Below are positions 1 to 8,343 of a stretch of DNA of 64,000 nt, in pieces. The number at the start of each line of letters is the position of its first letter. The stretch's first letter is position 1. The DNA is from Lachancea mirantina. Its lineage: Eukaryota > Ascomycota > Saccharomycetes > Saccharomycetales > Saccharomycetaceae. The DNA lies in contig LT598462.1 in NCBI GenBank assembly GCA_900074745.1, positions 760,038 through 824,037 on the forward strand. Reading direction: 5' to 3'. The notes beneath the pieces are model-generated. The model worked only from the letters and a program-made list of their open reading frames with translations. It did not search any database and was not told where the DNA came from. The position numbers and the translations under genes are program-made.

Positions 1-168
1 AAATCACAGTCGTACTTTGAGCATCTTTTTAGATATTCACGCCCCCGCCTCCTCCAATTGCTTGGTCAAGGAACTTTTGCGAAAATTATGAATGAGACCC
101 CTCCAACTTAGTGGGAGGTATCAAAGACTTTTAAAAGTTACAATTCCTTCTCCATTCTCAACCCAGGG
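1..168. other. Non-coding left edge
   Basis: No open frame or RNA gene is seen. It precedes the ATG at 169 and may hold the promoter of that frame. Confidence 0.4.
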
Positions 169-814
169 ATGTTATTTTTTGAACTTTTCTTGTATGCCAC
201 TCTAACCTTGATTACGGGCGTCAAAGCGTCCTTATCTTACTCGGATAGTTTGCGCGCCATCGCGAACAACCAAGTTTCGCCAAATGATATGAGCAATGGC
301 ACGGTTTACATCACATTGGGAGATTTTTTCAGCAACTATGGAGTGCAAGGTTTGGAAGACTTGAATGTATTCACTGTTACGAGCTTCCACTACCTACAAT
401 CTGTTGCCAGTTTGTGTGAAATCGCCGCAAAACGTCACGATTGGGCAGACGCTTTGATGCTGTACTTGAAGTTCGCCTATTCTGGCCAACCAAACAGTAG
501 CGAGCTTGAATCGTGTTCAGCTCTTGTTAAAGACATACTTGCGATGACCAACCAGCAGGCGGACGAAGCGGGTGAGGGAGTAGCATCGGGTGTCAGCCTA
601 GCAGATATTGGGGCCAGAGTTTAAACAGCTCATGTATGCGCTTGGCAATGGATCGGTTGTGTGTGGGTCTTTGCGCCCCGCGCCAAATGCGACAGGCGTA
701 GCGAAATTAGTTGCCCAAGCTAAAAACTTACTTTTTAGTTACAGGGACCGGCTTTTGTTAGCTCAGCAGCGTATTTTTTCAGCTGATATCGTCCAAACAA
801 GCCAATTATTGTGA
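169..814 (+). pseudogene. Unrecognised secreted-type protein, apparently frameshifted
   Basis: An ATG-started frame (169-624, 151 aa) begins with a hydrophobic stretch that looks like a signal peptide (about residues 2-20) and has an N-glycosylation-type NGT near residue 43. It stops shortly after position 610. A second frame, one base over, is open from about 602 to 814, continues with similar composition and has no ATG at its beginning. The two meet in the TTGGGG run at 608-613. The simplest reading is one protein of about 215 aa broken by a one-base change in the G run, or a sequencing error there. I do not recognise the family. The 151-aa form could also be the true product. Confidence 0.4.
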
Positions 815-1173
815 TTGAGTTCTTAATTGCAAGGCAAACTTTTTTTCTACAAGACTTAGAATTGATATCCCTAGGATGTTGTTTGCGGTAACGTTTCTTC
901 TCGCTTCAAATTACCCTATTGCAAACAAGGTACATCTCAATAGGTTACTGTATCAAAATACAATGATAATACTATTAATTATATGATGAATGAATGGTAT
1001 CTAGTTAAATAGGTAACCAAATTTATTTGAGACGAATGCTATAAGAAGCTTTGGCAAATTGTGGGCGACGTGTCCAGCAGGCTTCGCTTTTAAGTGGGTG
1101 CGCCACGTAAAAAGCCTAAGTACTCGTAGATTACTCATAACACGGGCGAAATAATTAGAAAGAGAGTAGCCAC
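815..1173. other. Intergenic, nothing recognised
   Basis: AT-rich sequence without a convincing open frame or RNA gene. It lies between two broken frames and may itself be decayed coding DNA. Confidence 0.4.
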
Positions 1174-1444
1174 ATGATAGATTTGGAAAAGTTTACCATT
1201 TCCAATCTAACCTGTTTCGACGACGCACAATCTGCAGCAGTAGTTGTATCAGCTTTTCCTTATTAAAAGCCAGGCAGGGAAGTTCGCAACTGCCCGTATA
1301 ACTTCAGTGTCGCGCGATAACGCAAAATTTATTTTAACCAGCTCATCTCAGCCTAGCGTCTGCCAGAACTTCTCTGCCTGTCGCAAGGCTTTAGTGACAA
1401 GGTATAATGATCTCGTTGCAACGTCTCATCTTCAGAACAAATAA
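1174..1444 (+). pseudogene. Relic open frame, frameshifted, unknown family
   Basis: An ATG at 1174 opens a frame of about 30 codons ending at 1266. The next frame is open from near 1244 to 1444 and has no ATG. The join near 1255-1262 (CTTTTCCTTATT) looks like a frameshift within a decayed gene, giving a product of about 88 aa if continuous. Composition is protein-like (few rare codons, a cysteine pair in the C-terminal part). There is no family assignment. It could be chance, since both pieces are short. Confidence 0.25.
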
Positions 1445-1656
1445 AGTCAACTTTTCACTGCTTCCCAGCGCCAAAAGACGCTAAAGGCCGCCTTGAGAGG
1501 CTTCTTGGATTACGTAATCCCAGTGATCTCGTTTTTGGAGACAACGGTCACGAGACCTGGTTTCCCACTCATGGCTGCTCCTGTTAACAATCGGTTCCAA
1601 AGACAAATCTCTACTGTTCAGTGACGATAAAATCCTTTCAGAGTTGCGTCGTTCGG

Positions 1657-2517
1657 ATGACTTTAGTAGAGGATGCAACGGAGTTCGTTTGGGAATGCTA
1701 TCAGAAACACCTCGCCTCTCCAGCGGCCAAAAAACCACTGTTCGTTTTCTTGAATGGCCCCCAAGGCTCAGGAAAGACGTACACCTCCCGTCGCCTCGAG
1801 CAGTCGTTATCCGTGAAAAGCGATGGTCACGTGCTCGTGGCCAGCGTTTCCATCGACGACTTCTATTTGACCCACGCAGATCAAGCTGCCCTGGCCAAGA
1901 GTCATCCTGACAATGCATATTGGCAAGGCAGAGGTCTGCCGGGAACGCATGACTTGCACCTGTTGGACTCGTGTGTTCATCAGCTGCTCACGCACGACGA
2001 AGGAACCATCGTTTTCCCTACCTATGATAAGGCACGTTATGCAGGCACCGGTGACCGAGGCCTGCCGCGCTCGCTCCAGCTTCCGATAGATATCGTGGTC
2101 TTCGAGGGCTGGTTTGTTGGGTATTTGCCGCTAGGCGAAACAAATAAGTCGCTGAGAGAAGCCGCGGCGGAAGGTTATGGCTTGATGGAAGTGGACGAGG
2201 CTCTTAAATCTTTTTCGCAAAGGCTGTGGCAGAACAAACAGATTCCTTCTGTCGGCATTGTCATTTCCGCAGATGTGGTGAACGTGTACAATTGGCGCTT
2301 GGAACAGGAAAGGGCGCTGGGCCTGAACCAGGGCATGTCGGATAAGCAGGTGCGGTTGTTCGTTCAACGGTACATGCCCTGCTACCACCTATACTATTCA
2401 CGGCTGAAGAGCGAGGGTTTCGTGGGCCACAAGACGCTGGTCGTGGAAGTCGATCACTCGCGCAAGGTCACAGGCAAACGCTTCCTGGATGCCAAGGGAG
2501 CTGTCGAGAGCAAATAA
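1657..2517 (+). CDS. TDA10: P-loop kinase-like ATP-binding protein (TDA10, YGR205W ortholog)
   Basis: The protein is 286 aa, close to the roughly 290 aa of yeast Tda10. It is a P-loop NTPase of the uridine/glycerate-kinase-like fold whose physiological substrate is unknown. A Walker A motif GPQGSGKT lies at residues 34-41, and a segment containing SIDDFYLTH follows, the hallmark of this family. The start is taken at the ATG at 1657, because the open frame further upstream has no ATG. The gene is convergent with REC107, with only 7 bp between the two stop codons, so the 3' UTRs must overlap. Neighbours further along (MVB12, CIR1, SER2, TRX) match the YGR205W-YGR209C order, supporting orthology. 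Confidence 0.93.
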   Translation: MTLVEDATEFVWECYQKHLASPAAKKPLFVFLNGPQGSGKTYTSRRLEQSLSVKSDGHVLVASVSIDDFYLTHADQAALAKSHPDNAYWQGRGLPGTHDLHLLDSCVHQLLTHDEGTIVFPTYDKARYAGTGDRGLPRSLQLPIDIVVFEGWFVGYLPLGETNKSLREAAAEGYGLMEVDEALKSFSQRLWQNKQIPSVGIVISADVVNVYNWRLEQERALGLNQGMSDKQVRLFVQRYMPCYHLYYSRLKSEGFVGHKTLVVEVDHSRKVTGKRFLDAKGAVESK

Positions 2518-2524
2518 CTTACTC

Positions 2525-3538
2525 TTACAATTCACTTGAGAGGTCAGCACCGGCCATTTCGTCCCATGGGATGATATAGCGAGTAGTAGCTGCGCGCTTT
2601 GCAGGAGGCGCAGCGGGTGCGACCGCGATCTGTGGCGTCGGTTGCATTAAAGTGCTCGGGGGCGTAGCCTGGTAGGGATGTGAATAATGGTGGTACGTTG
2701 GGTGGAATTGGGTAGATGGCACGTGACCTCGAAGCGCTGTCCGGTCGTCGTACACGACCGGCGGGAGTAGGGTTTGCGGGGCACGCGCCAGCGCCTGCGA
2801 GACCGCGAACTCTACGGCGCCTTGTAGCTCTTTCGAGACCGCTTTGGAGATACTCTGTGTCACGGACTGCGATACGGATTCCGAAACGGACTTTGTCAGG
2901 GACTCGCTCAGGCCCTTGAGCAGCGATTCGCGATTTTCGACTCGCATCATACGCTCCAGGGACTCCTGCGCAGCGCAGCTTCGCTCGAAATTGCGCGCTA
3001 TCAGCTCTGAAGTCTCACACACAGCCTTGAGCGACTCCCACAAGTGTTGTTGCTGGTTGTTGGCCTTTTCTCGAGCACGTGACTCGGCCTCGGCGGTCCG
3101 CGAAACTACGTCCAAAAGCTCTTCACGAAGGGCGTTGACCGCGGTTTCAAGCCCCGAAACTCTGTCCAAACTAGCGGTTTGCTGCTCTGTAGTCTTTTCG
3201 GCCTGTACGTTCAAGTCTGGCCCAAATTGACGCCTGTTAGTAAATTAAACTCGATCGCGCTCGAACCTGTCGTAAAGGGTATCTGTGGGACCTCCCACAA
3301 TAGCGCAAATACCTTTAAGTTCTTTCAGTTGCTCCGAAATCTCAGAGAGCTTCGAAAAAGAGCCCCTGAGCTCCCGCGAATTCTTTTCCATTGCCGCAAT
3401 CAGCAAAGTTGATCTCTCACGTAATTCTATCGACTCCAATTCTAGTTTTCCGGCCCATTCTAAAATCTGCTTGTCCGTGTCACTCTCCATATAAAGTTGA
3501 GGTGATGAACATTCCGTAATTTCCTCGCTGTCAGGCAT
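2525..3538 (-). CDS. REC107: Meiotic recombination protein Mer2/Rec107, two exons
   Basis: Exon 1 is 3538-3313 and exon 2 is 3216-2525, with a 96-nt intron at 3312-3217. The joined frame is 305 aa (S. cerevisiae Mer2 is 314 aa). Mer2 works with Rec114 and Mei4 to activate Spo11 double-strand breaks on meiotic chromosome axes. Exon 1 carries the strongly conserved block DKQILEWAGKLELES. The C-terminus has the IIPWDE motif followed by a SEL end, as in yeast Mer2. The middle is coiled-coil-like and rich in Ser/Glu. Each exon alone forms an open frame, and only splicing joins the conserved N- and C-terminal blocks. The gene is next to LSM8, as YJR021C and YJR022W are in S. cerevisiae. Splicing is probably meiosis-specific (see the intron entry). 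Confidence 0.93.
3217..3312 (-). other. REC107 intron, probably Mer1-regulated
   Basis: On the minus strand the intron starts GTATTT (3312-3307), a departure from the GTATGT consensus. It has a perfect branch site TACTAAC (3242-3236) and ends CAG (3219-3217), 20 nt past the branch adenosine. Exon 1 ends with one base of a codon and exon 2 starts with two, so the frame is kept through an Asp codon. Unspliced RNA would terminate at a TAA at about 3245. The 5' splice site choice is inferred from the phase and from length similarity to the 80-nt intron of S. cerevisiae. Confidence 0.85.
3275..3282 (-). promoter_or_regulatory. Mer1 splicing enhancer (AYACCCUY match)
   Basis: The minus-strand octamer ATACCCTT matches the AYACCCUY element that recruits Mer1 to meiotic introns of S. 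cerevisiae (MER2, MER3, SPO22, AMA1). It lies inside the REC107 intron, about 30 nt past the 5' splice site and 33 nt before the branch site. The function is inferred from the exact match and from gene identity. Confidence 0.78.
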
Positions 3539-3746
3539 AGTTTGACTGAGTTTTGCAGTTGTTTTCAGTGATTAGCTGATTGGTTCATAAACAGTTCCTC
3601 ATCGGATTTTCATATCTTATTCTCGTATACGACACGTGATCTATTTCACAGGCATCACCTATTAAACCATCTCATCAATGATTGAACTGGCCTACCATTA
3701 AAAACCGTCACCATCCATCCCAGCTTTCCCATTCTTAGTCGCGCGA
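3539..3746. promoter_or_regulatory. REC107-LSM8 divergent promoter region
   Basis: A 208-bp shared upstream region. It contains a CACGTG E-box near 3641 (Cbf1-type) and a CCAAT box (ATTGG on the plus strand near 3580). I see no GC-rich URS1 (Ume6) element, although one would be expected upstream of a meiotic gene. Confidence 0.5.
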
Positions 3747-4097
3747 ATGTCACCATTACTAAAAGACTTTCTGAACACGCGCGTCGTTGTAATTACAACC
3801 GAGGGCCAATGTTTTGTAGCTACTTTGGAGGGTTTTGATAAAAACACAAATCTTGTGCTCTCGGACGTGCGAGATCGAGTGTCGCAGCAGGAAATAGCAT
3901 CGTGTTACTTCCTTCGAGGCAGCCAGGTGGTGTGTTGTGGGCCTCTAGATAGTGGTGGGAAAGAATCAGTGGATTTGCACGACCTGGGCAACGACCGGAA
4001 CTCGCTGGAGCTGAGAGACACATTAAACAGGGTCGCGGATGAGCATTTGATATGGGGGAAAGTGTGGCAGAGCAAAGAGGCTCGCACCAGCATATGA
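3747..4097 (+). CDS. LSM8: U6 snRNA-associated Sm-like protein Lsm8
   Basis: 116 aa, against 109 aa in S. cerevisiae. Lsm8 defines the nuclear Lsm2-8 ring that binds and stabilises the 3' end of U6 snRNA. The N-terminus (LKDFLNTRVVV) and the Sm1 segment (GFDKNTNLVLSD, about 29-40) are typical. The Sm2 segment YFLRGSQVVCCG lies at 54-65. The C-terminal tail ends in a HLIWGKVWQSK-like helix, as in yeast Lsm8. The ATG at 3747 gives the conserved start. It is divergent from REC107 and convergent with MDE1, with a 52-bp gap. Confidence 0.94.
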   Translation: MSPLLKDFLNTRVVVITTEGQCFVATLEGFDKNTNLVLSDVRDRVSQQEIASCYFLRGSQVVCCGPLDSGGKESVDLHDLGNDRNSLELRDTLNRVADEHLIWGKVWQSKEARTSI

Positions 4098-4100
4098 TTT

Positions 4101-4121
4101 ATGTAGCATGTAGCATGTAGC
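4101..4121. repeat. Three tandem copies of ATGTAGC
   Basis: Three exact 7-bp units start 3 bp after the LSM8 stop codon, within the 3' UTR. It is a minor tandem repeat. Confidence 0.85.
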
Positions 4122-4149
4122 ATTAAGAGATTTTTACGACGTGACGACG

Positions 4150-4929
4150 TTACAACGTCAGATGCTTTTTCTCGTCTCCGATGCCGCAGTCGGGCGGAAT
4201 GCCCAGCTGGTACATCTTGACGGCGAGTTCCATGAGATAGTCGATCGCCTCGTTGAAAACTTTGGCCTTTTCGACAGAGGGGCCCCAGACGTAGATACCG
4301 TGCCTTCTGACGATGACTGCGGTGGCCGCCGGATACTGGTGCAGGGCCATCTGAAGTCCGCCCACAAGGTCCTCCTCATGTGCCGTGTTATCAATGATAG
4401 GTATCGCGAGTGTATCGAAAAAGGACAGATTGATATCTTTGCCCGTAACGGGGTCTTTTTCGCCGCTTGGAATCGCTTTGATCTGCTCGATGTTCGCGAT
4501 CTTAAACTCGTTTCCGAAAATCAAAGAGCACATCACCGCGTGCTGCGAGTGTGTGTGGATGACGGCGCCAGCCGCACGTCTCTTGTAGCACGCCATGAAA
4601 AGCGGTGTGCAAGCGCTGGGCTTGTATTTCTGTGGAGTGCGCACGTAAGCGTCGGTTTCTGGGTCCATCACGAACATGTCCTCAGGCTGAAGCTGTTCCT
4701 TTTGCACACCCGAAGGAGCAATGTAAATGTACTTGGATTTGGAGTCCTTGATCGATATTCCACCGCCTGTGCCGGTTACCCAGTTGTTGTAGTAAAATAA
4801 TTTGCAAAGTGTGCAAATCAGGTTTGCTGGGTGCTTCGGATCGCTGGATTGGACAAGTTTGTCCTGCGCGTTCGTAGCCACATCGTCGGCAGTGCGTTCA
4901 ATTGCTTTATCGCAGAAACAGGAAGACAT
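4150..4929 (-). CDS. MDE1: 5'-methylthioribulose-1-phosphate dehydratase (Mde1)
   Basis: 259 aa, of the class II aldolase/adducin zinc-enzyme fold. It dehydrates methylthioribulose-1-phosphate in the methionine salvage pathway in the cytosol. Zinc ligands are visible as HTH at residues 125-127 (motif VIHTHSQHA) and in the later RRHGIYVWG segment. GTGGGISIK near residue 53 is the family phosphate-binding region. The start is the ATG whose complement is at 4927-4929. The length is slightly above the 244 aa of the yeast protein. It sits upstream of BNA1 on the same strand, as YJR024C and YJR025C do. The long plus-strand frame opposite it is a shadow. Confidence 0.95.
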   Translation of the reverse strand: MSSCFCDKAIERTADDVATNAQDKLVQSSDPKHPANLICTLCKLFYYNNWVTGTGGGISIKDSKSKYIYIAPSGVQKEQLQPEDMFVMDPETDAYVRTPQKYKPSACTPLFMACYKRRAAGAVIHTHSQHAVMCSLIFGNEFKIANIEQIKAIPSGEKDPVTGKDINLSFFDTLAIPIIDNTAHEEDLVGGLQMALHQYPAATAVIVRRHGIYVWGPSVEKAKVFNEAIDYLMELAVKMYQLGIPPDCGIGDEKKHLTL

Positions 4930-5203
4930 TTGGGCGAATTGAGTTATCCAAATGGCAAAACTCTGTGAACCTCATCGTAAGATTAAGTTTTTCAGTTATA
5001 ATGACTATAGTGATAACGGCTCTACTAGACATCCAGGCCAAGGAAACGGCTTCTCAGTAGTTAAAGCTCTGATAGTTCTAGCCAATTACATAGTGGTTAG
5101 TAGATACAGAGCGGATTGCAGTTGAGGCAAGTTGTGCGTCGTCGGAAACGCGATCAGCCGCTCAAGACGGCATGTCACACCATAAGAGTAGCACTTCTCG
5201 GTG

Positions 5204-5731
5204 TCATGGCCTGGAAAAATTCTCTGTTCCGCAGTTTTTGCAGATTCTGTGCTTGATATCGCTGTTGAACGTCTCGATGCCCTCGCGGACCTGGGAACCC
5301 AGGTCCAGCATCTGGAAATGAAACTCGCATACTATCTCCCGACATTTTGAACAGTACCATCTCATTTTATCGTGTTGACCGTCGGGTCTGTCCTGCTCGA
5401 CGACAATGCCTACCGTGTCTGCGTAGCGGACAGGGTTGTGTGGAACGTTTGCCGGCAGCAAGTAAGAGTCACCTTCGCCGATTGTGACGTCTTTAAACCG
5501 GCTGAGACCTTCTTCGGACTCGTCCACGACTTTCAAGGTCATGTGGCCCCTTTTTTGATGAAACCACTCCGGCGTAGGGTTCACATGATAATCGGTGCGC
5601 TCGTTGGGCCCGCCTACAATCATAACGGTAAAACCGCCCCGGTGCAGACAGAAATTGTTGACCGGAGGCTGAAGCAGGTGTCCATTTTCCTGCAACCATT
5701 TGTCGATATTGATTGGGGTAGTATTCAGCAT
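5204..5731 (-). CDS. BNA1: 3-hydroxyanthranilate 3,4-dioxygenase (Bna1)
   Basis: 175 aa. This cupin-fold iron dioxygenase opens 3-hydroxyanthranilate in the kynurenine route to NAD. The start at 5731 ([12 protein letters not shown]) matches the yeast N-terminus; the frame is open further upstream but has no ATG. Substrate and iron residues sit in the segment [15 protein letters not shown], and the cupin motif ends [14 protein letters not shown]. Near the C-terminus are two CxxC pairs (WYCSKC and RICKNC), the rubredoxin-like metal site of fungal and bacterial members. The tail ENFSRP matches the family. Confidence 0.95.
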   Translation of the reverse strand: MLNTTPINIDKWLQENGHLLQPPVNNFCLHRGGFTVMIVGGPNERTDYHVNPTPEWFHQKRGHMTLKVVDESEEGLSRFKDVTIGEGDSYLLPANVPHNPVRYADTVGIVVEQDRPDGQHDKMRWYCSKCREIVCEFHFQMLDLGSQVREGIETFNSDIKHRICKNCGTENFSRP

Positions 5732-6998
5732 ATTGAAGCTGAAGGGGAGAGACTTAGATTCGGTGCGATATTCTCGATATCGCAGCTCATCGGAAGAACA
5801 ATGCAATTCAACAATGACAGTTCCTTATATAAAGATCGGCCCCACCTGCGCACGTGACCCCATCGTATATCTCGGGTTTGTTCCTTAAACGATGCCATCG
5901 TTGTGGCCGATGGGTTCTCATCGCTCAATGACGAATTTGGTACATTCGAAACTCACTTCAGCACCTTTTCGGCTCACTATTGGTCGTGGTTTCTGTCGTT
6001 GTTTTAGTGGTTCCCAAAGCTCTTACAAAAGTTTTTGCAACTTCAGTGAATTGTTTTAGGGCCTGTAGGAAGAAGCCGAATCTGAAAAAAGAACTGACAG
6101 TTTATCCGGCTTGTTGAAATATTTTACATACGCCAGATTGTCTGCCAGCCTGTTTGTTGTCTTTATTGTGCTGTTTGTCGAGTTTAGAAGGTCTGTTTTT
6201 CACGATTGGCACTATAAAGACCTAGATAGACAAAAGTCGAAAACAAAATGAAGACTAATGAAGACTAATGAAGACAAACGAAGCAAGACGGCCAGGGGGG
6301 TTAGCAAAAATTGCAGAGGCAGCAACAACTGGAGGTGAATTTAAGCCCGGAAAACCTGGCTACTTGCGACTGGAAAATTTATGGAAGTGAATTAAGCGAA
6401 CATTGACAAACAGCATTCCTGGGGAAGGAATACAAACGCGGGTCAGTTAAACAAGACTCGCAACGCTTTGCTGTGTCTCATGAGCTGTCTAGTCGAGATG
6501 GGAGCCGTTTAGGTACAATTTTGAGCACGCCGTTCATAGTGACCTAAGTTACTCTCAGCTCAACACTGAAGACAGTCGTCCAGAGTACCGGAAGGGGAAT
6601 CTGAGCCGTGAATAAGACTCAGAGGCCCGGGCAAGTTCGCAGCGACGGCTTCTTAACCTGTTCAAAGACTCCAGCGCCTGGGAATGAACCTGGTCTCTTT
6701 TCACGAACCCTACAGACTAGGTTACGAATTCGTCACCTTCATATTTTCAATGTTCAATTAGCTCTATTTGAGAGAGGGTTGTGTTATCGGGCCACTCGAG
6801 CTAGTCTCTGAGTGGATCGACGGTCTATTTGATACACTGGGTTCGAAAACCTTTGGAAGTTTCTTATGGACCGATTCTAATCTTTGAGCACTCCTTACGG
6901 CAGAAACCGTTCATAGCTGGCCTATATAAGGAAGATTATCAGTTGATCCCAAGCAAGACTCAGACAGTTGAAGCAGTGTCAGCAGAACCGTAAAGCTC
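5732..6998. other. 1.27 kb BNA1-MVB12 divergent intergenic region
   Basis: This is unusually long for this compact block. It includes CACGTGAC near 5853 just upstream of BNA1, a 10-bp tandem repeat at 6247-6275, and a TATATAA box near 6921 upstream of MVB12. A 67-codon frame at 6608-6811 has no support. It sits at the join between YJR-type and YGR-type synteny. It may hold a non-coding RNA or a decayed gene, but I recognise none. Confidence 0.5.
6247..6275. repeat. Three tandem copies of AATGAAGACT
   Basis: Three 10-bp units (the last lacks its final T) sit in the BNA1-MVB12 gap, followed by a related degenerate unit. Confidence 0.85.
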
Positions 6999-7295
6999 AT
7001 GTCGCAGGCGGCCGAGAATTATCTGCGGCATGCTGGTGTGAACAATCCACGAAGTGAGCTTTTTCCACGCGCGCGACAGCGTCTGCACGTGCCTGAACTG
7101 TCATTACCTCAGACCACGGACGCCACGGAGCACTTACGGGCGTGGATCGAAGAATGCGACGCTGTGCTGGTGGCTATTGCGGCCCGGAAAGAAGCGACGG
7201 CTCAATTCGACGAGTGGTATGCAGATAAGTACTTACGTAGACAGCCTCCTGGCATCTTGGAGTCCGGCATCCTGGCGCCCGCCAAGAGGAAATGA
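6999..7295 (+). CDS. MVB12: ESCRT-I subunit Mvb12
   Basis: 98 aa; yeast Mvb12 is 101 aa. It stabilises the ESCRT-I heterotetramer (Vps23-Vps28-Vps37-Mvb12) that sorts ubiquitinated cargo into multivesicular bodies. The protein is poorly conserved. The call rests on its size, on the C-terminal FDEWYADKYLRRQPPGILES segment that resembles the yeast tail, and on its position between TDA10 and CIR1 as in YGR205W-YGR206W-YGR207C. It is convergent with CIR1, with a gap of about 54 bp. Confidence 0.82.
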   Translation: MSQAAENYLRHAGVNNPRSELFPRARQRLHVPELSLPQTTDATEHLRAWIEECDAVLVAIAARKEATAQFDEWYADKYLRRQPPGILESGILAPAKRK

Positions 7296-7349
7296 AGAAA
7301 TAGTATATGTGGTTGAATGTTAGATACTTGTCCTTGTGGATCGGCTGCG

Positions 7350-8126
7350 TCAGATGGCTTTGGCAGCCTTCAGTTTCTCGACAAGCTCGTCAACAGAGCC
7401 GACCTTAACGCCTGCACTTCTAGTGGCAGGTTCTTCGACTTTCAAAGTCTGGAGCCGCGCCTGCGTGTCCACGTCGCCAAAATCTGCGAGCGTCAGCTTT
7501 TCCATGGGCTTTTTCTTGGCCTTCATCAAGTTGGGTAGCGTCGCGTAGCGGGGCGTGTTCAGACGCAAATCTGTCGTCACCACCATGGGCAGAGCTGCAC
7601 TCACGATTTCTTCACCGCCGTCAACTTCTCTGGTGACTTGGACGCGGCCGCGGGCCGCGTCCAACTCGATTTTCGCTGCGTTTGTCGCCTGCGGCCAGTT
7701 CAACAGTCCAGCGAGCATTTGGCCCGTGTTGTTGCAGTCGTCGTCTATGCTCTGCTTGCCCAGGATGACCAGGTTCGCGTTCTGGGCCTCGACGACTCGC
7801 TTGAGCACTTTTGCGACCGCGAGAGGTTCCAGCTCGGCTTCCTTCGCGTCGATGAGCGTGCAAGTGTCTGCGCCTTTTGCCAAAGCGGTTCTCAGGATAT
7901 CCTGCGCCTTAGCGGGTCCAATCGACACCGCGTGCACGGATTCTACCAGGTTTTTGTGCTTCTCCCTGAGCCGCACCGCTTCTTCAACGGCGATGTCGTC
8001 GAACGGGTTCATACTGAACTTGACACCCGTTTTCTCGACGCCCGTGCCAGCTTTGTTAATTCTGGGCTTGATCGCGTAGTCAATGACTCTTTTGACCGGG
8101 ACAAGGATACGTAGCGATTTGCTCAT
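7350..8126 (-). CDS. CIR1: Electron transfer flavoprotein beta subunit (Cir1)
   Basis: 258 aa, close to the 261 aa of yeast Cir1. This mitochondrial-matrix ETF-beta homologue pairs with an alpha subunit (Aim45 in yeast) and an ETF dehydrogenase (Cir2). Diagnostic segments are the N-terminal LRILVPVKRVIDYA, the NPFDDIAVEEAVRL stretch, and the ETF-beta signature region including LVILGKQSIDDDCNNTGQMLAGLL. The start is the ATG at 8126, since the upstream open frame has no ATG. It is divergent from SER2 with a 217-bp shared promoter. Confidence 0.95.
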   Translation of the reverse strand: MSKSLRILVPVKRVIDYAIKPRINKAGTGVEKTGVKFSMNPFDDIAVEEAVRLREKHKNLVESVHAVSIGPAKAQDILRTALAKGADTCTLIDAKEAELEPLAVAKVLKRVVEAQNANLVILGKQSIDDDCNNTGQMLAGLLNWPQATNAAKIELDAARGRVQVTREVDGGEEIVSAALPMVVTTDLRLNTPRYATLPNLMKAKKKPMEKLTLADFGDVDTQARLQTLKVEEPATRSAGVKVGSVDELVEKLKAAKAI

Positions 8127-8343
8127 GTTTTTTGATCTCTTCAAACAGTCAACAGCGGCCTCCAATGCTCAAATATGTCTTGATTCACCGGCGCGATGAC
8201 TTGGTTTATATGGCTTGGAATTTTTCAAGACTCTTGACCTCTAATTTTTAAAGATCTCGAAAACTAAACTCATCACCAACAATAAGCTTAAAGAAGCTTA
8301 GAACAGAAACGCTTCAACGCGCACCACTAACCTCGAGCTCGAG

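Noticed and set aside
3245-3313. Alternative 5' splice site GTTCGA in REC107 (at about 3266)
   Set aside because: It resembles a non-consensus site, but exon phase would be lost with either nearby acceptor, and the enhancer would fall in the exon.
4141-4800. 219-aa plus-strand frame opposite MDE1
   Set aside because: Antisense shadow of a well-conserved gene; no family features.
6836-6850. tRNA B-box-like GGTTCGAAAACC
   Set aside because: Spacing is one base off the consensus, and no A box or acceptor stem could be formed.
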